From NCBI RefSeq assembly GCF_036850765.1, contig NC_089494.1, positions 229,790,779-229,854,778 on the forward strand: DNA of 64,000 bases, read 5' to 3'. The notes beneath the pieces were generated by a model, which had not been told where the DNA came from, made no database searches, and worked only from the letters and a program-made list of their open reading frames with translations. This document shows, piece by piece, positions 34,301 through 46,130 of the stretch. The position numbers and the translations under genes were made by a program. Source of the stretch: Saccopteryx bilineata (lineage: Eukaryota > Chordata > Mammalia > Chiroptera > Emballonuridae). Position 1 is the stretch's first letter. Every line of letters begins with the position of its first letter.

Positions 34301-35268
34301 GCATTATCACACTGACTTATTTATTTACATTATTTACTTATTTGTTTTGGTTATTGTGTGTTACAGATTATGTAATAGCCTGTCACAGATACCATTTTGC
34401 TTCTTAATTACCATAGCTTAATCTAGATTTAAGTAAGACTTTTATAGCCAAAAGTGAAACTTCAAAGATAATCTGGTCTACTGCTCTCCTTTTTGCAGAT
34501 GCTGAGGGCCAGAGGATGGAATATTTTGTCTTATAATAGAAATGTAGGCAGGTCACCCAAAGCCAGAACTGGAAACCCCTGTTCTCTTTCCTCTCTATCC
34601 AAAGACTTTATCTCTCCAATGGTCTATTTTTCAGCTTGTCATCAAATTGTCCCTAGTGTCAAAGAGAGTAAAGAAACCTTCTACTAATAATAAGAAATGG
34701 AAATATGATATGCGTGTCTATTTTATAACCAAGGTTACGAGGCGGAGGTGTTCCAGGGGAAGATAGCAATCATTTCTCAAATGATGCAAATCAGGGCCTC
34801 ATCTGCTCTCACCGTGTGGAACTCCACAGTGAAATTCCTCATCTATCTAAAGCCAAGGTGCTGTAGTTAACTAAGTCTCTCTGTTTAGGGAGACTTAGCT
34901 CTTTACTGTCATAAAACACAAGAGAACTTCAGGGTTTTTTTTATATGAATATAAACTCCAATATTCTAGTGATGTCTGTTTTAAACTATTTATGCACAGC
35001 TAAAATCTGCTAGGATTGTTAAAAATAAATCCTGCATTGCTGTGAATCCTATGAGCTTTTTCTCAATGAATGGTAAAAGAAATAAGTGCCATTGTGAGAA
35101 ACTCAAAGGAAAGCAGAATATTATTTCACGATTCTTTCACTTCCTATAATGCAATATATATCTATTAAGGTTATAAAGTAGGACCCAAATATAAAGATGA
35201 TAAATCATCATGTTTGAAAATAAAAATAATTTATTCCTTATTATAAATATATTTATATATAGTATAAG
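34301..35268. other. No feature recognised
   Basis: AT-rich intergenic sequence. Confidence 0.5.
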
Positions 35269-35285
35269 CACAGTCATGACTTTTA

Positions 35286-35625
35286 TTTTATTTTATTTTT
35301 TATTTTTATTTTTTACAGGGACAGAGAGAGGGATAGATTGGGACAGACAGACATGAATGGAGAGAGATGAGAAGCATCAATCATCAGTTTTTTGTTGTGA
35401 CACCTTAGTTGTTCATTGATTGCTTTCTCATATGTGCCTTGACTGCGGACCTTCAGCAGACTGAGTGATCCCTTGCTCAAGCCAGTGACCTTGGGTCCAA
35501 GCTGGTGAGCTTTTTGCTCAAGCCAGATGAGCCCGCGCTCAAAGCTGGCAACCTCGGGGTCTTGAACCTGAGTCCTTTCACATTCTAGTCTGATGCTCTA
35601 TCCACTGCGCCACCGCCTGGTCAGG
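35286..35625 (-). repeat. SINE-B
   Basis: Minus-strand full copy; target duplication CACAGTCATGACTTTTA (35269-35285 and 35626-35642). Confidence 0.94.
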
Positions 35626-35804
35626 CACAGTCATGACTTTTAAATTTCATATATCCATAATTACCTGCTGAAGGCATCAGATATGTTTGTTTATCCCAAT
35701 GCTGGTCAATATGAGAAGCTAGTGCTATAACTTATAGAAAGTTTAGGTAACCATCTATGGAGAAATGTTGACTATTTTAAAATTCCTTATTAAGAACTTG
35801 CCTG

Positions 35805-36249
35805 GGCCCTGGCCGGTTGGCTCAGCGGTAGAGCGTCGGCCTAGCGTGCGGAGGACCCGGGTTCGATTCCCGGCCAGGGCACACACATAGGAGAAGCGCC
35901 CATTTGCTTCTCCACCCCTCTGCTGCGCCTTCCTCTCTGTCTCTCTCTTCCCCTCCCGCAGCCAAGGCTCCATTGGAGCAAAGATGGCCCGGGCGCTGGG
36001 GATGGCTCTGTGGCCTCTGCCCCAGGCGCTAGAGTGGCTCTGGTCGCAACATGGCGACACCCAGGAGGGTCGCAACATGGCGACGCCCAGGATGGGCAGA
36101 GCATCACCCCCTGGTGGGCAGAGCGTCGCCCCCTGGTGGGCGTGCGGGGTGGATCCCGGTCGGGCGCTTGCGGGAGTCTGTCTGACTGTCTCTCCCTGTT
36201 TCCAGCTTCAGAGAAAAAAAAAAAAAAAAGAAAGAAGAAAAAAAAAAAA
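35805..36249 (+). repeat. SINE-A, subfamily with duplicated ATGGCGAC module
   Basis: Full copy with target duplication AAGAACTTGCCTG. The module containing GCAACATGGCGAC is repeated with 26-bp spacing (starts 36042 and 36068). CTCF-type core at 36127-36139, plus a one-base variant just before it. Confidence 0.95.
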
Positions 36250-36262
36250 AAGAACTTGCCTG

Positions 36263-39200
36263 TGTAACATAGCCAGCAGCACCCTGGAACACGAATTGTA
36301 GGGTTAGATAGAGGTGGTATGGCTATTGCATTTGGAGACCCAGTAGGTCAGGCCACTGCAGACTTTGTTACACATTACAACACAAAAGCATTTTGGTTGC
36401 TAAGGGAGTAAAAGCCTTACCAAATTCAGGTTACTATATTAAGAAAATGCACTGTGGTGTCCTTCTTTATTGTAATGTACAGCAATCGTCACAACCAGAA
36501 AGCTATAACAGAGAAATAGTCCACTGGCCTGGCCACCCTGAATTGTAAAAGGTACTGCTGCGTATTTATAAGATTTGCCTAGAATAGATGATGCTTTGAA
36601 AAGACAGAAATATGTGTGCGCATGTGTGTGTCTGTGTGTGCATTGGTTGGCTGTTTACTTGTTTTGTTTTTTTAAGGAAGTAGCTATTTCAAAGAGAGTT
36701 GCTGTTTTTTTCTGGAAGAGTCCAGTTTTAGTCCAGATTTCCAATCTTCAGAGGCATGGAATGAGTTTAGGGGCCTTTATCCTTCAGGGAAAAAAAATCA
36801 ACTTTATAGGACTAAATTTCTAAAAGGAAAACTAGACTGGCTAAGTATGAATGACTCTAACTGCTAAACTCAGCTGTGTTCACAACACCCACAGCAGGGA
36901 TTTTGATGTTTTTGTTTGCCTCGGTATCCCCAGAAGCTAGAAGCCAGAACCGAGCCTGACGCTTTAAATATGGGGTGGATAAAAAACTACTCACTGACCC
37001 TACATTTCAAGCCTGCCTGTACCGCAGCCGCCATTGTGATCTGGGCCAGTTTTTCACCTGCCGTGTGCCAGTTCCCTCAGGGAAGAGCGACAGGAAAGAT
37101 CCCTGGCTTGTTGTGAGCAGTAATGAAACTGCTCGTATAAGACACTGTACCACAGTCCTTGTCATTCAATAGCAGTGGGTTTTAAAGTATTTACATGTAT
37201 ATTTCAAATAATGTTTTGCTTTAATGAAATGCTAACGTGATAACATTATAACCATATTCTCATTTCTGAGACTGTTAGTTCAGTGGGGCAGAGATGAAGA
37301 ATTTTCACGACTGTGAACTTGAACCTAATCATTTTAGAACCTTCTCTGATACACAGCCATTTAATCTTGAAGATCTGTGTACTCTAGAATCAAAGGCCAA
37401 TGAGCTGCTGTGGCTTGTCGGGAAGTCCTTTCAGCTTCTAAAGGTCAAAAGCTCCCTGTGGTTATATTAAGAGAAAGACAGAAATAGAAAAAAAAATTAT
37501 TAAACTGTACTAAAGATCCAAAATTGGCATAAAACATAAAAAAATAAAACCATTGGAATATTAATTAAAATAGTGTTTATCTAACTGAAAACTTGAAATA
37601 TAGTCGTAAAATCATATTTACCCTTTTTCTGTTTTGTCAATGACAGAGATAAACTGTAATCCTAAATCTTTATGTGTCAGATTTGTTTGAAGGGATATAT
37701 GTATAAAGGCAGCTCCTATTGTGTATTAGTCAGAGTTCTCTGGGGTCCTTCATTTCTTTGCCTCCATACAAAGGTTTTTGTGGTGTTGGCTTCCTGAGAG
37801 TCCAGGACAGTAGTCCGTCCAATGGAACGTCCCACCTTCGAGATGCGCTTGAATTCTTTGTCATCTTAACATGTTCCTATTTCTCCCATTTATTAACTGT
37901 CTTAGATACTCTTCTGATACTTAAGAGGGCAGAAAAAACAAAGCAGGCCTACAGACTGTTACAGAAGTCTCTGAAGACTAAACAGGGGAAAGAGCTTCAA
38001 CAGCCTTCATTCTGAGCAGGGACTAGGATTTCTCAGGCACAAGGCAGCTTTGTGAAATGGATGCCAATTCGCCAAGTAGGACTTTGATTTTCTGTCCTAA
38101 CAGGCTTTATCATTGGGGTGGGGCTCTGTGGTACAAGTTCTGACTGGAGACTCCAGTCTTTCCAGAATCAAAGGGTAAATCAGCTAGGCTTAGTTGCTCG
38201 GAAACCAGCAATGTAAGACTGGTGAGTTATAAATTCAACTTGTTGCTAGCTCATAGTCACGAAAGTCTTTTAAATCTTTGTTCAGAGACAATTCATTTCA
38301 ATGTGCTTTAAATGCTCAGGAAACAGCCCTGGAAAACCTTTATTCAAAACTTTAGGCAAACAAGAACTGTTTCTATGGCATTATTAAAATAGACTAGGTA
38401 CACACAGTTCAAGACACTTCTGGCATTCATTTATTCACCAAATGACTGATATACCTACTTTTGCCAGGACTTGTTGTAGATATGAATTGTACTCACTTCA
38501 CGAAGGGGCAAAAAAAGTCATGTTCCATGTGTCTCAAAGTTACATTTGTTCAGAGTCTCCATCTTCTTAGGAAATTCAACCTCGTGAATTCGGTGTGGGC
38601 AAGGTAGGGAGGTAACCCTTCTCCCTGGAGTCCGAAGAGGGGATCTGGCACAGTCCAGCACATTTTAGAAGGCCTTCTGATCCCCTCTGGCTATTTCTGA
38701 GATATTCATGTCAAAATCCACATGGTCCCTAAAAGCAGTAGTCCAGGGCCCAGCCCTAGAGCGTTTGAAGGTTGGGAAGCTAAATGTTTACTGAACCTCC
38801 TTCCTCTGGGCAGCCTGCAGCTTTTTTGCCTTGAGGTCCTTCCACAGGCCAGAGTGATGGTCCCCACCATCACTCTGGACCTGTGCACCCCTGCTCCCCT
38901 TCCAGTGTCTCAGAAAGCTCAAAATCTTCCCTCTAGGATGGTCCACTACTTCCTCTCTCAGCCAGGGGTTGTTTTCTTTCTATAAGATTCAACACAGTTG
39001 TGCTATTCTGGATGCCTGTTTCCTGCCTTATTTATGACCCTTCCTTTTACCCCTATAGGCACCCTTAACAATCCTGGGGATGAGGACACCCCGGTGACTT
39101 TCTTGGAAAGGGGAAGAGAGACTACCTATATACTGTCTGTTTGGGCTGCTGAATGAGTATGAGACATAAATTAAAAGAGGCCATTAAAGTACAGCTCACG

Positions 39201-39689
39201 GGAGGGGTCCCTGCACCAGAGGCTAGGGAAGGCTTTTCTGGAGAAAGGGGTAATGAACACCTAAACAGCACTGCCCACCTGTGTGCCAGGCACTGTCTGA
39301 AGCGATTATTTGTATAGATACAGATTGACACTGGGGCTGTATTTGGAACCCAACCAATTTGGTTCCAGAGTCCATGCCTTATATTCCTAGTCTCTACAGC
39401 TGTTTCCAAGGAGATGTAAAGAGTCAGTATGAGCTTGCCAACAAGGGGGTGGGTGTCTGAGGGCGGGGGTAAGGTGGACACAGTGTGACGGTGACTGGTT
39501 GTGCCATGAAGTTGAAGTTATACGCCTGAAACAGGTGCAACTGAAGCAGCAACAACCCTCCAGAAGAGCGCCACCAAGAAACTGAGACTTGTTTCCTTAA
39601 TGCTGAGGAACGTGGGTCAGGTGAGGAGGACAGGTTAGGGGAATGAAGGGATTCCAGAAAATTCCTCTCGTAAGTAGAAATCTTCACTG
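36263..39689. other. Longest stretch without a recognised repeat or gene (3.4 kb)
   Basis: Only weak hints of old repeats (TGTATTAGTCAGAGTTCTCT near 37,720). Open frames up to 98 codons resemble no known protein. The low repeat content makes it a candidate for conserved noncoding sequence, which I cannot test. Confidence 0.4.
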
Positions 39690-40140
39690 ACAACACCAGA
39701 TGCTGGTGAGGATGTGGAGCAACAGGAACTCTCATTCATTACTGGTGAGAATGCAAAAAATATAGCACAGGCACTTAGTAACATAATTTGGCAGACAGTT
39801 TGGCAGTCTTACAAAACTAAACATACTCTTACATATGGCCAGCAATCACGCTTCTTTGTATTTACCCAAAGAAGTTGAAAACTTATGTCCACACAAAACC
39901 TGTACACAGGTGTTTATAATAGCTGTATTCATAATTACCAAAACTTAGAAGCAACCAAGATGTCCTTCAGTAGAAGAAGGATAAATAAACTGTGGTGTGT
40001 CCAGACATGGATATTATTCAGCACGACAACAAAATGATCAATCAAGCCAGGAAAAGACATGGAGGGACCTTAAGTGCATATTACTAAGTAGAAACAAATC
40101 TAAAAAGGCTACCTACCATATGCTTACAACTATATGATCT
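39690..40140 (+). mobile_element. Old L1 ORF2 3' fragment
   Basis: GATGCTGGTGAGGATGTGGA, TTATAATAGCTGTATTCATA and AAATAAACTGTGGTGTGTCC follow the usual L1 order. Confidence 0.85.
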
Positions 40141-41689
40141 TCTGGATGAGGTCAAACTATGGAGACGTGGTTGCGAGGTCAGAGTGGTGGCAGCAGCGAT
40201 GACTAGGCAAAGCACAGAGGATTTTTAGGGAAGTGAGTGAAACTACTCTGTATGATGCTGTAAGGTTAGTTGTCCAAACACACAGAATGTACAGCACCAG
40301 AGTAAACCCGAATGGAAACTCTGGACTCTGGGTGATAGTGATGTGTCCGTGTGGGTTCACCAGTTGTAACAAGTGTACCACTCCGGTGGTGGTGGTGGGG
40401 GGGGGGGGGGTTGTTGACAATGGGACACTGTATGTGAGTGGGAGGAAAGGGAATATGAGAAATCGCTTTATCTCCCTCCCAACTTTGCTGTGAATCAAAA
40501 ACTACTCTAAAAAATAGTCTGTCTACAAAAAGTAAGTCTTACCCAACTTTCTATCAATTAGGTTTTGATTAATAAGCTTCTACTTTAAAATGGAGTGATG
40601 CCCTGCAAGGAGCGAGACCTGTGCTTGGATTTACGCCCTGTTATAAATATTTTTTTTACCAGAAAATCAAATTGTTTTTCTCCTCCCCTGACTCTGGCCA
40701 GGTGGGGAGGCTGATCTAGAGACAGGCTGCGGGCAGACACCAGGAAATGAAGACAACGCGCTCTCTTGGCGTGAGGTCAGAATATCAGCCCGAAGGTACT
40801 GCTGGCCTCTGCTGGACCACATAGTCTCTCCGCTCCTTAAGGAGCGGTCTGTTTTACGTATTCAAAGGGCTCTGCATGTTGTAGGGGATGGCAAGCAGTA
40901 CTAGAATTACTTTTGGGATGTCTGTTAGCAACATTTGTGAGTGGAATAAAGGATAAGCCTGTCTCCAGGAAGACCGGAGACGAAACCAAATCAACATACA
41001 CCCAACTTCATATTTCACGTTTTCCCCATTTGGGCCGAAACCATGATCTTTGGGGCCTGCTTTGCCTCTTGCTGAGTCTGGCAGGCGGAATATCAAATCC
41101 AGATGAACCTGAAGCAGCCAGAGCTCTGGGTCAATGGCCCCAAAAGCTCGAGCGGAGCTGGCAATGTGCCTCCCGTGACAGTGGTGCCAACTCACGAAGG
41201 AAAGCAGAACCTGATCTCAGTCCTTGAGTGTCACCTCATTTATACCCGACTGCTCTGCTCTTGTGAGATTTGACATGATTTACTCCGAGGAGAGGTAATG
41301 AGTGACTCACGAGATCTTGTGCTTCACAGAGCCTCTCACAGAATAGGCAGACGGCAAGTAGACAGCTGGGGCACAGACAGATGGCAGGACGGGGAGACTT
41401 TGCGGCCACCAAGAGGCTCTGCTTTCCCCCACACACCAGCAAACCGGCCAGAATGCCTTTTACCCAGCAGGGAAGAGTGGTTGTGAGTCCAGAGCCCCCG
41501 GCGGCAGTGATCTAGACCCCTCCCTGCGTCCTGCGTCCATCCCACTCCTTCCTCACCGGAGCCTCGTCTTCAGGCAGCCACACAGCACTGTACTCCCTCC
41601 CACCTTCCCCAGACTGCTTGTCTGGGTCCCTCTCTCTCCCTTGCTGTCCAAGTTTCTGTGCCCATTTTTCAAAATGAGAGAGAGAGAGA
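40141..41689. other. Intergenic, unassigned
   Basis: Contains a G-run at about 40,397-40,410 and otherwise unique-looking sequence with several 100-codon overlapping open frames without homology. Confidence 0.45.
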
Positions 41690-42100
41690 GCCTGACCGGT
41701 GGTGACGCAGTGGATAGAGCACAGACTTGGGATGCTGAGGTTCCAGGTTCCAAACCCCCAAGTCTTCAATTGAGTGTGGGCTCATTCAGCTTGAGCGCAG
41801 GCCCACCAGCTTGAGCGTGGGCTCACTGGCTTGAGTGTGGGACCATCAACGTGATCTCTTGGTTGCTGGCCTGAGTCCAAAGTCAACCTCTGGGCTTGAA
41901 GCCCAAAGTCACTGGATTGAGCTCAAGGTTGTTGGCATGAGCAAGGGGTCACTGGCTCAGCTTGAGCCCCCAGGTCAAGGCATGTATGAGAAGCAATCAA
42001 TAATCAACTAAAGTGAGGCAACTATGAGTCTATGCTTCTCATCTCTCTCCCTTCCTGTCTCTTTTTCTCTCTAAAGAAAAAAAAAAGGAAGAAAAAAAGA
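41690..42100 (+). repeat. SINE-B, old long variant
   Basis: Diverged head (CCTGACCGGTGGTGACGCAG) and a body with several GGCTTGAG-type units, TC-rich region and A-rich tail. Confidence 0.85.
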
Positions 42101-43267
42101 AAAGAAGATGTTAAAGGAAGGCTGAAGCTCCAGCACATGCAAAAGTGTGAGAAGGAAAACCATCAGCCACTCCACAGGGCCCCCAGAGGGCCCAAGATAA
42201 ATGTGTTGGAGAGGCAGGCAGAAGCTGGATCATAAAGGGCCCTGCTAATGAATTTGGATCTTGCCGAGGACAGTACAAGGCAATGGAAACAGTTCAAGCT
42301 GGAGCCTGCCATGAACACTTTGGCACTAAATTAGCTACATTTTTCATAGCATTAGCCAACGGTAATCAACTTCATGGTCATGACCCTGAGGCCCTGTAAG
42401 AAGCTAAAGCAAAGTCTGAAAAAGGCTCTGTTCAGTGTTATAGACTTCTAAGACCAAGTATATTTCATTTTATTTTAATTGTTTGGGAAGTGATAAATTC
42501 CTTGTGGGAAGGACCTTTGCCTTCTCTCTCTTATCTTTCAAAGTGCCTGGAACAATACATTGGTACGACAGATTTGTCCAACAAATACCAGGTGATGAAT
42601 TCATGTAATCTGTGCACATCACACAGTTCTAACTTCTGGTTATTTAAGGCAATTAACTGGGACATGCTGGTGAAAGTAGAAATGAGGATGGAGATGTGGC
42701 CTTTATTGTAGCAAGATGTTAAAGGACAAATGTCCTTGGGGTATTTCTTAGAAGTTAGACTTCTGTGTAATGGAGAGCTATTCATTTTAATCACAAATCC
42801 AATGCAAAAGCTATTCCCTTTAGACCACAAAATGGCAGAAGGTTATTTCGACTTCTGGTAAACACAACATAAAATTAGCAACAGAACTCTATCCCGTTTC
42901 ATTTTTAGGGGTGGGGGTGAAGAAAGGTGAAAGGAAACTAGTGAATCACATGGAGGAATGTAGTCTGGGAGATAGATGTACTTGGAACATGGATCCTCCA
43001 AGACAACAGTGTCTTGACAACAGCCTTGAACCTACGGTCACTCATTCATTTGTTCACCTGCAATTTATTAACCCCTTCCTATATCTGGGATGCCAAGAAC
43101 AAAACAGTGAGCAAAACAGACACCATCTTGTTCTGTAGCTTATAAAGATTACACTGAAGCAGAGAAACTGGCTTGAAACAAACAGCCTAACCAGGACATA
43201 ATAACAATTTGTGATAGGTGCTCTGAAAGAAAACAACAGAGCATCTTGCTGTGAAAGAGAAGTAAAT
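42101..43267. other. Intergenic, unassigned
   Basis: No gene is seen; 42,180-42,310 has the style of an old mammalian repeat. Confidence 0.45.
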
Positions 43268-43560
43268 CCTGGCTCTGGCTGGCTGGCTCTGTGGATAGAG
43301 TGTTGGCCTGGCATGCAGACATCCCAGGTTCAATTCTTGGTCAAGGCACACATGAGAAGTGATCTCTCTCCCCTTCTCTCTCTTTTCTGCTCTCACAGCC
43401 AGTGGCTCAACTGGTTCAAGTGTCGGCCCCCCCGTGCTGAGGATAGCTTGGTTGATTTGAGCATCGGACCCAGACGGGGGTTGCTGGGAGGATCCCGATT
43501 GGGTCACATGTGGGAGTCTGTCTCTCTAGCTCCCCTCCTCTCACTTAAAAAACTAAGAAA
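43268..43560 (+). repeat. SINE-A, old diverged copy
   Basis: Diverged head (TGTGGATAGAGTGTTGGCCT) and shortened body ending CCTCCTCTCACTTAAAA. Confidence 0.8.
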
Positions 43561-43984
43561 GAGAAGGAAGCCCTACCTTTGGCTGGGTTGGGGTCAAGGC
43601 AGGTCTTCCTGACGAATAATCAGAGAAGGATAAGTAGGAAAATGCCAGGACGAGACTGATGGGGAGGAGACCCCATGCGGGGAAGTTCTATGCCAGGGCT
43701 CAGGTGGAAAAAGCGGTGTGAACACCAGGAACAGAAGGGAGGCCAGGGCGGGTGGTGGAAGTGCCAGTGAAGGGTGAGCACTGAGGCGAGAGGCACAGAG
43801 GTCAATGTCGACAGTAGGAAAAGGAGAGAAAGGATGAGGGCCTTCTAGATGGTCCACAACCTCTCTTCCAACTAAAGATAGGAAAAGGCACCAGCAGCTT
43901 TCCCCCCCAATACGTCAGAGGTTGGGAGTGGCAGGAGACTGGAGGTCACGGATGAAGAGAAGTAGAAAGAGAAAGCCTGGGACC

Positions 43985-44130
43985 CAGCTGACTTGGCTCT
44001 GACTGCACACTCCCGCTGTGGCCTGGCACTACTCAGTTCCGTCAAACAAGGATAATAGCACCCACCCTAGAGGGTTGTAGAAAGCATTGCATGGAGGTGG
44101 GTGAAATAAGTGAAGGGGATCAAGAAGAAC
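43985..44130 (+). repeat. MIR-like
   Basis: AACAAGGATAATAGCACCCA then GGGTTGTAGAAAGCATTGCA fits the MIR 3' half. Confidence 0.55.
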
Positions 44131-44154
44131 AAACTTCCTGTTACAAAATAAGTA

Positions 44155-44345
44155 CCCGTATTTCCCCAAGTATAAGACACACCTTAATTTTGGGGCCCTA
44201 TATTTGAAAAAAAAAAAGTATTACATAAAGTTATTAAACTCAAGTTTTATTCATCATAAAATTCATACAGCTCATCACTGTCAAAACTCCCATCCATTAG
44301 CTTGTCTTCATCTGTGTCTGATGACAAATCACTGTCAACAATGAG
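44155..44345 (-). mobile_element. DNA-transposon 3' fragment with transposase C-terminus (pogo/Tigger-like guess)
   Basis: Reading the minus strand from about 44341 to a stop at 44247, the encoded end is very acidic: DSDLSSDTDED, then DGSFDSDELYEFYDE and stop. The flank (44160-44200) contains TATTTCCCCAAGTATAAGAC, which resembles terminal sequence of a known mammalian DNA-transposon group. A SINE-A at 44400 ends the recognisable part. The family is a guess from memory and the transposase is only a fragment. Confidence 0.5.
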
Positions 44346-44399
44346 TGCAAAAACAAGCACAAAAAAGCGGGAAATGCAAGTAAAAAAAATCTACCACCA

Positions 44400-44698
44400 G
44401 CCCTGGCCGGTTGGCTCAGCAGTAGAGCATAGGCCTAGTGTGTGGAAGTCCCCCGGTCAGGGCACACAGGAGAAGCGCCCATCTGCTTCTCCACCCTTCC
44501 CCCTCTCTTTTCTATCTCCCTCTTCCCCTTTGCAGCCAAGGCTCCACTGGAGCAAAGTTGCCCAGGGCGCTGAGGACAGCTCCATGGCCTCTGCCTCAGG
44601 TGCTGGAATGACTCCAGTTGCTACAGAGCAACGGCCCAGATGGGCAGAGTATCGCCCCTGGTGGGTGTGCTGGATAGATCCCAGTCAGGAGCATGCAC
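44400..44698 (+). repeat. SINE-A, deleted and 3'-truncated
   Basis: Lacks most of the B-box (CCCCGGTCAGGGCACAC follows the D-arm region) and stops at GTCAGGAGCATGC, where L1 3' sequence begins. Confidence 0.85.
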
Positions 44699-44985
44699 AC
44701 CATGATGGCTATAGTTAATAATACAGCATTGCACATTTGAAAGTTGCTAAAGAGTAGATCTTAAAATTTCTCCTCCCAAGGGGGACCAATTTGGGAGAGA
44801 CTGTGTAAAATGATGAAGATTAACTAGACTTATTGTGGTGATCATTTTGCAACTTACACAAATATGGAGTCGTTATGTTGTACACCTACAACAAATATAA
44901 TGTTATGTTAATTACATCTCAATTTAAAAAGTTTTAATTGAATTTACTAGGGTGACACTAGTTAACATATATATCAATAAAAAAA
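44699..44985 (+). mobile_element. Old L1 3' UTR fragment
   Basis: ATGGCTATAGTTAATAATAC and TTATGTTGTACACCTACAAC are typical. It joins directly to a truncated SINE-A. Confidence 0.75.
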
Positions 44986-44995
44986 AAGACTTCAG

Positions 44996-45268
44996 GCCTG
45001 ACCAAGAAGTGGGCAGTGGATAGAGTGTTGGCCTGGGACACAGAGGACCCAGGTTTCAAACCCCATGGTCAGTAGCTTGAGCAAGAGATCACTGGCTGGG
45101 CTGGACGCGCCCCACTTTCCTACCCCTCAACGCACTTATGAGAAAGCAATCAATGAACATCTAAGGTGCCACAACGAAGAACAGATGCTTCACATAGCTC
45201 TCCCTTTCTGTGTGTCCCTGTCTGTCTGTCTCTCTCTCTCTCAAAAAAAAAACAAACAAACAAAAAAA
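44996..45268 (+). repeat. SINE-B, shortened, just upstream of OCIAD2
   Basis: Diverged copy with part of the body missing; TC-rich 3' part and AAAC tail. It lies about 170 bp before the CpG-rich promoter region. Confidence 0.85.
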
Positions 45269-45439
45269 GCTTTTGTATAAGTGAAGTCTATGCCAAGCTC
45301 AGGGAGGGTGCTGAGTCAGTGATTGTTTCGTTATTGATGGGAGGAAAGGAGCCATGTAAAGACATCAAGGAGGTAGGATCTACCAGGTGTCGGGACAATT
45401 ACTGGGGATGGGTGGGAGTTTCTAGCAAGAGCCCGCCTT

Positions 45440-46130
45440 GGGCCTGACAGCTGACTGCGGGTGCTGATGGCGCCGACAGAGGAAGGGACTGCGAGGAGGA
45501 AATAGGGCTGCACTGCTTGAATGCCCTGAGCGAGTGAGAAGCCACGAGCGAAGGGGCGGAGCAAGCGGAGGAAAGAGAAGACTGCAGGGGAGGTCGGCGG
45601 CGAGAGGTGAGGGCCGTGCGGCTCCGGGGCGCGGGGCAGGGCGGCCGGGAGGCGGGCAGCGGGCCCGGTGCAGCCGCGGCGGCGGGGGGAGACGTGCCCG
45701 GCTCTATGCACCCAGGGGACGCGCGCTTGGGGTCATCCTCTCGCGGGTGAGGCCGCCGGGGTGGCCGCGGGAGAGCTGGTGAGGGGGTGACCTCCTTTGG
45801 CCGCTCCATTCCGGGGGTTCTCAGGGACCCGGTACCTCGCAGATCGCTCGGGCTGCGCAGATCCGCATGGCCGCCTGCGCAGATCCGCATGGCCGCCTGG
45901 AGTCTCTCTGCCAACTCCGCTCGGCCCCGCTCCGCCACCTGGCCAAGGTTGGGGCTTGGGGTGTGCAGGCGGCCTTTGACTGGAGGGTGGCAGGGGATCC
46001 CGGCAGACTGATTCTGGGCTTAGCCCCTCCGCCCACCCGAGAGCGTCGTGGCCCCGTGCCGTTGTCCCTCCGACCGCGCGCCCCGCCCCCATCCTGCTGC
46101 GCACCTCCCTCCCCTGCCCACCTATTTGTG
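45440..46130 (+). promoter_or_regulatory. OCIAD2: CpG-island promoter of OCIAD2 with candidate exon 1 donor
   Basis: This is the only long GC- and CpG-rich unique stretch in the window. It lies 1.5-2.2 kb before exon 2, where the noncoding first exon of OCIAD2 is expected. The best candidate exon 1 donor is GAG|GTGAGG with the exon ending at 45606; CGG|GTGAGG near 45,748 is an alternative. The transcription start cannot be placed from sequence. A 22-bp tandem duplication containing TGCGCA and GCATGGCCGCC occupies 45854-45897. The open frames across the island are by-products of GC richness. Confidence 0.85.

Noticed and set aside
37719..38015. 98-codon open frame
   Set aside because: No homology, no splice or promoter context, and possibly starts in an old repeat.
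1..45000. CWH43 or another neighbouring gene
   Set aside because: Expected from remembered synteny beyond the left edge, but no exon was recognised in the window.
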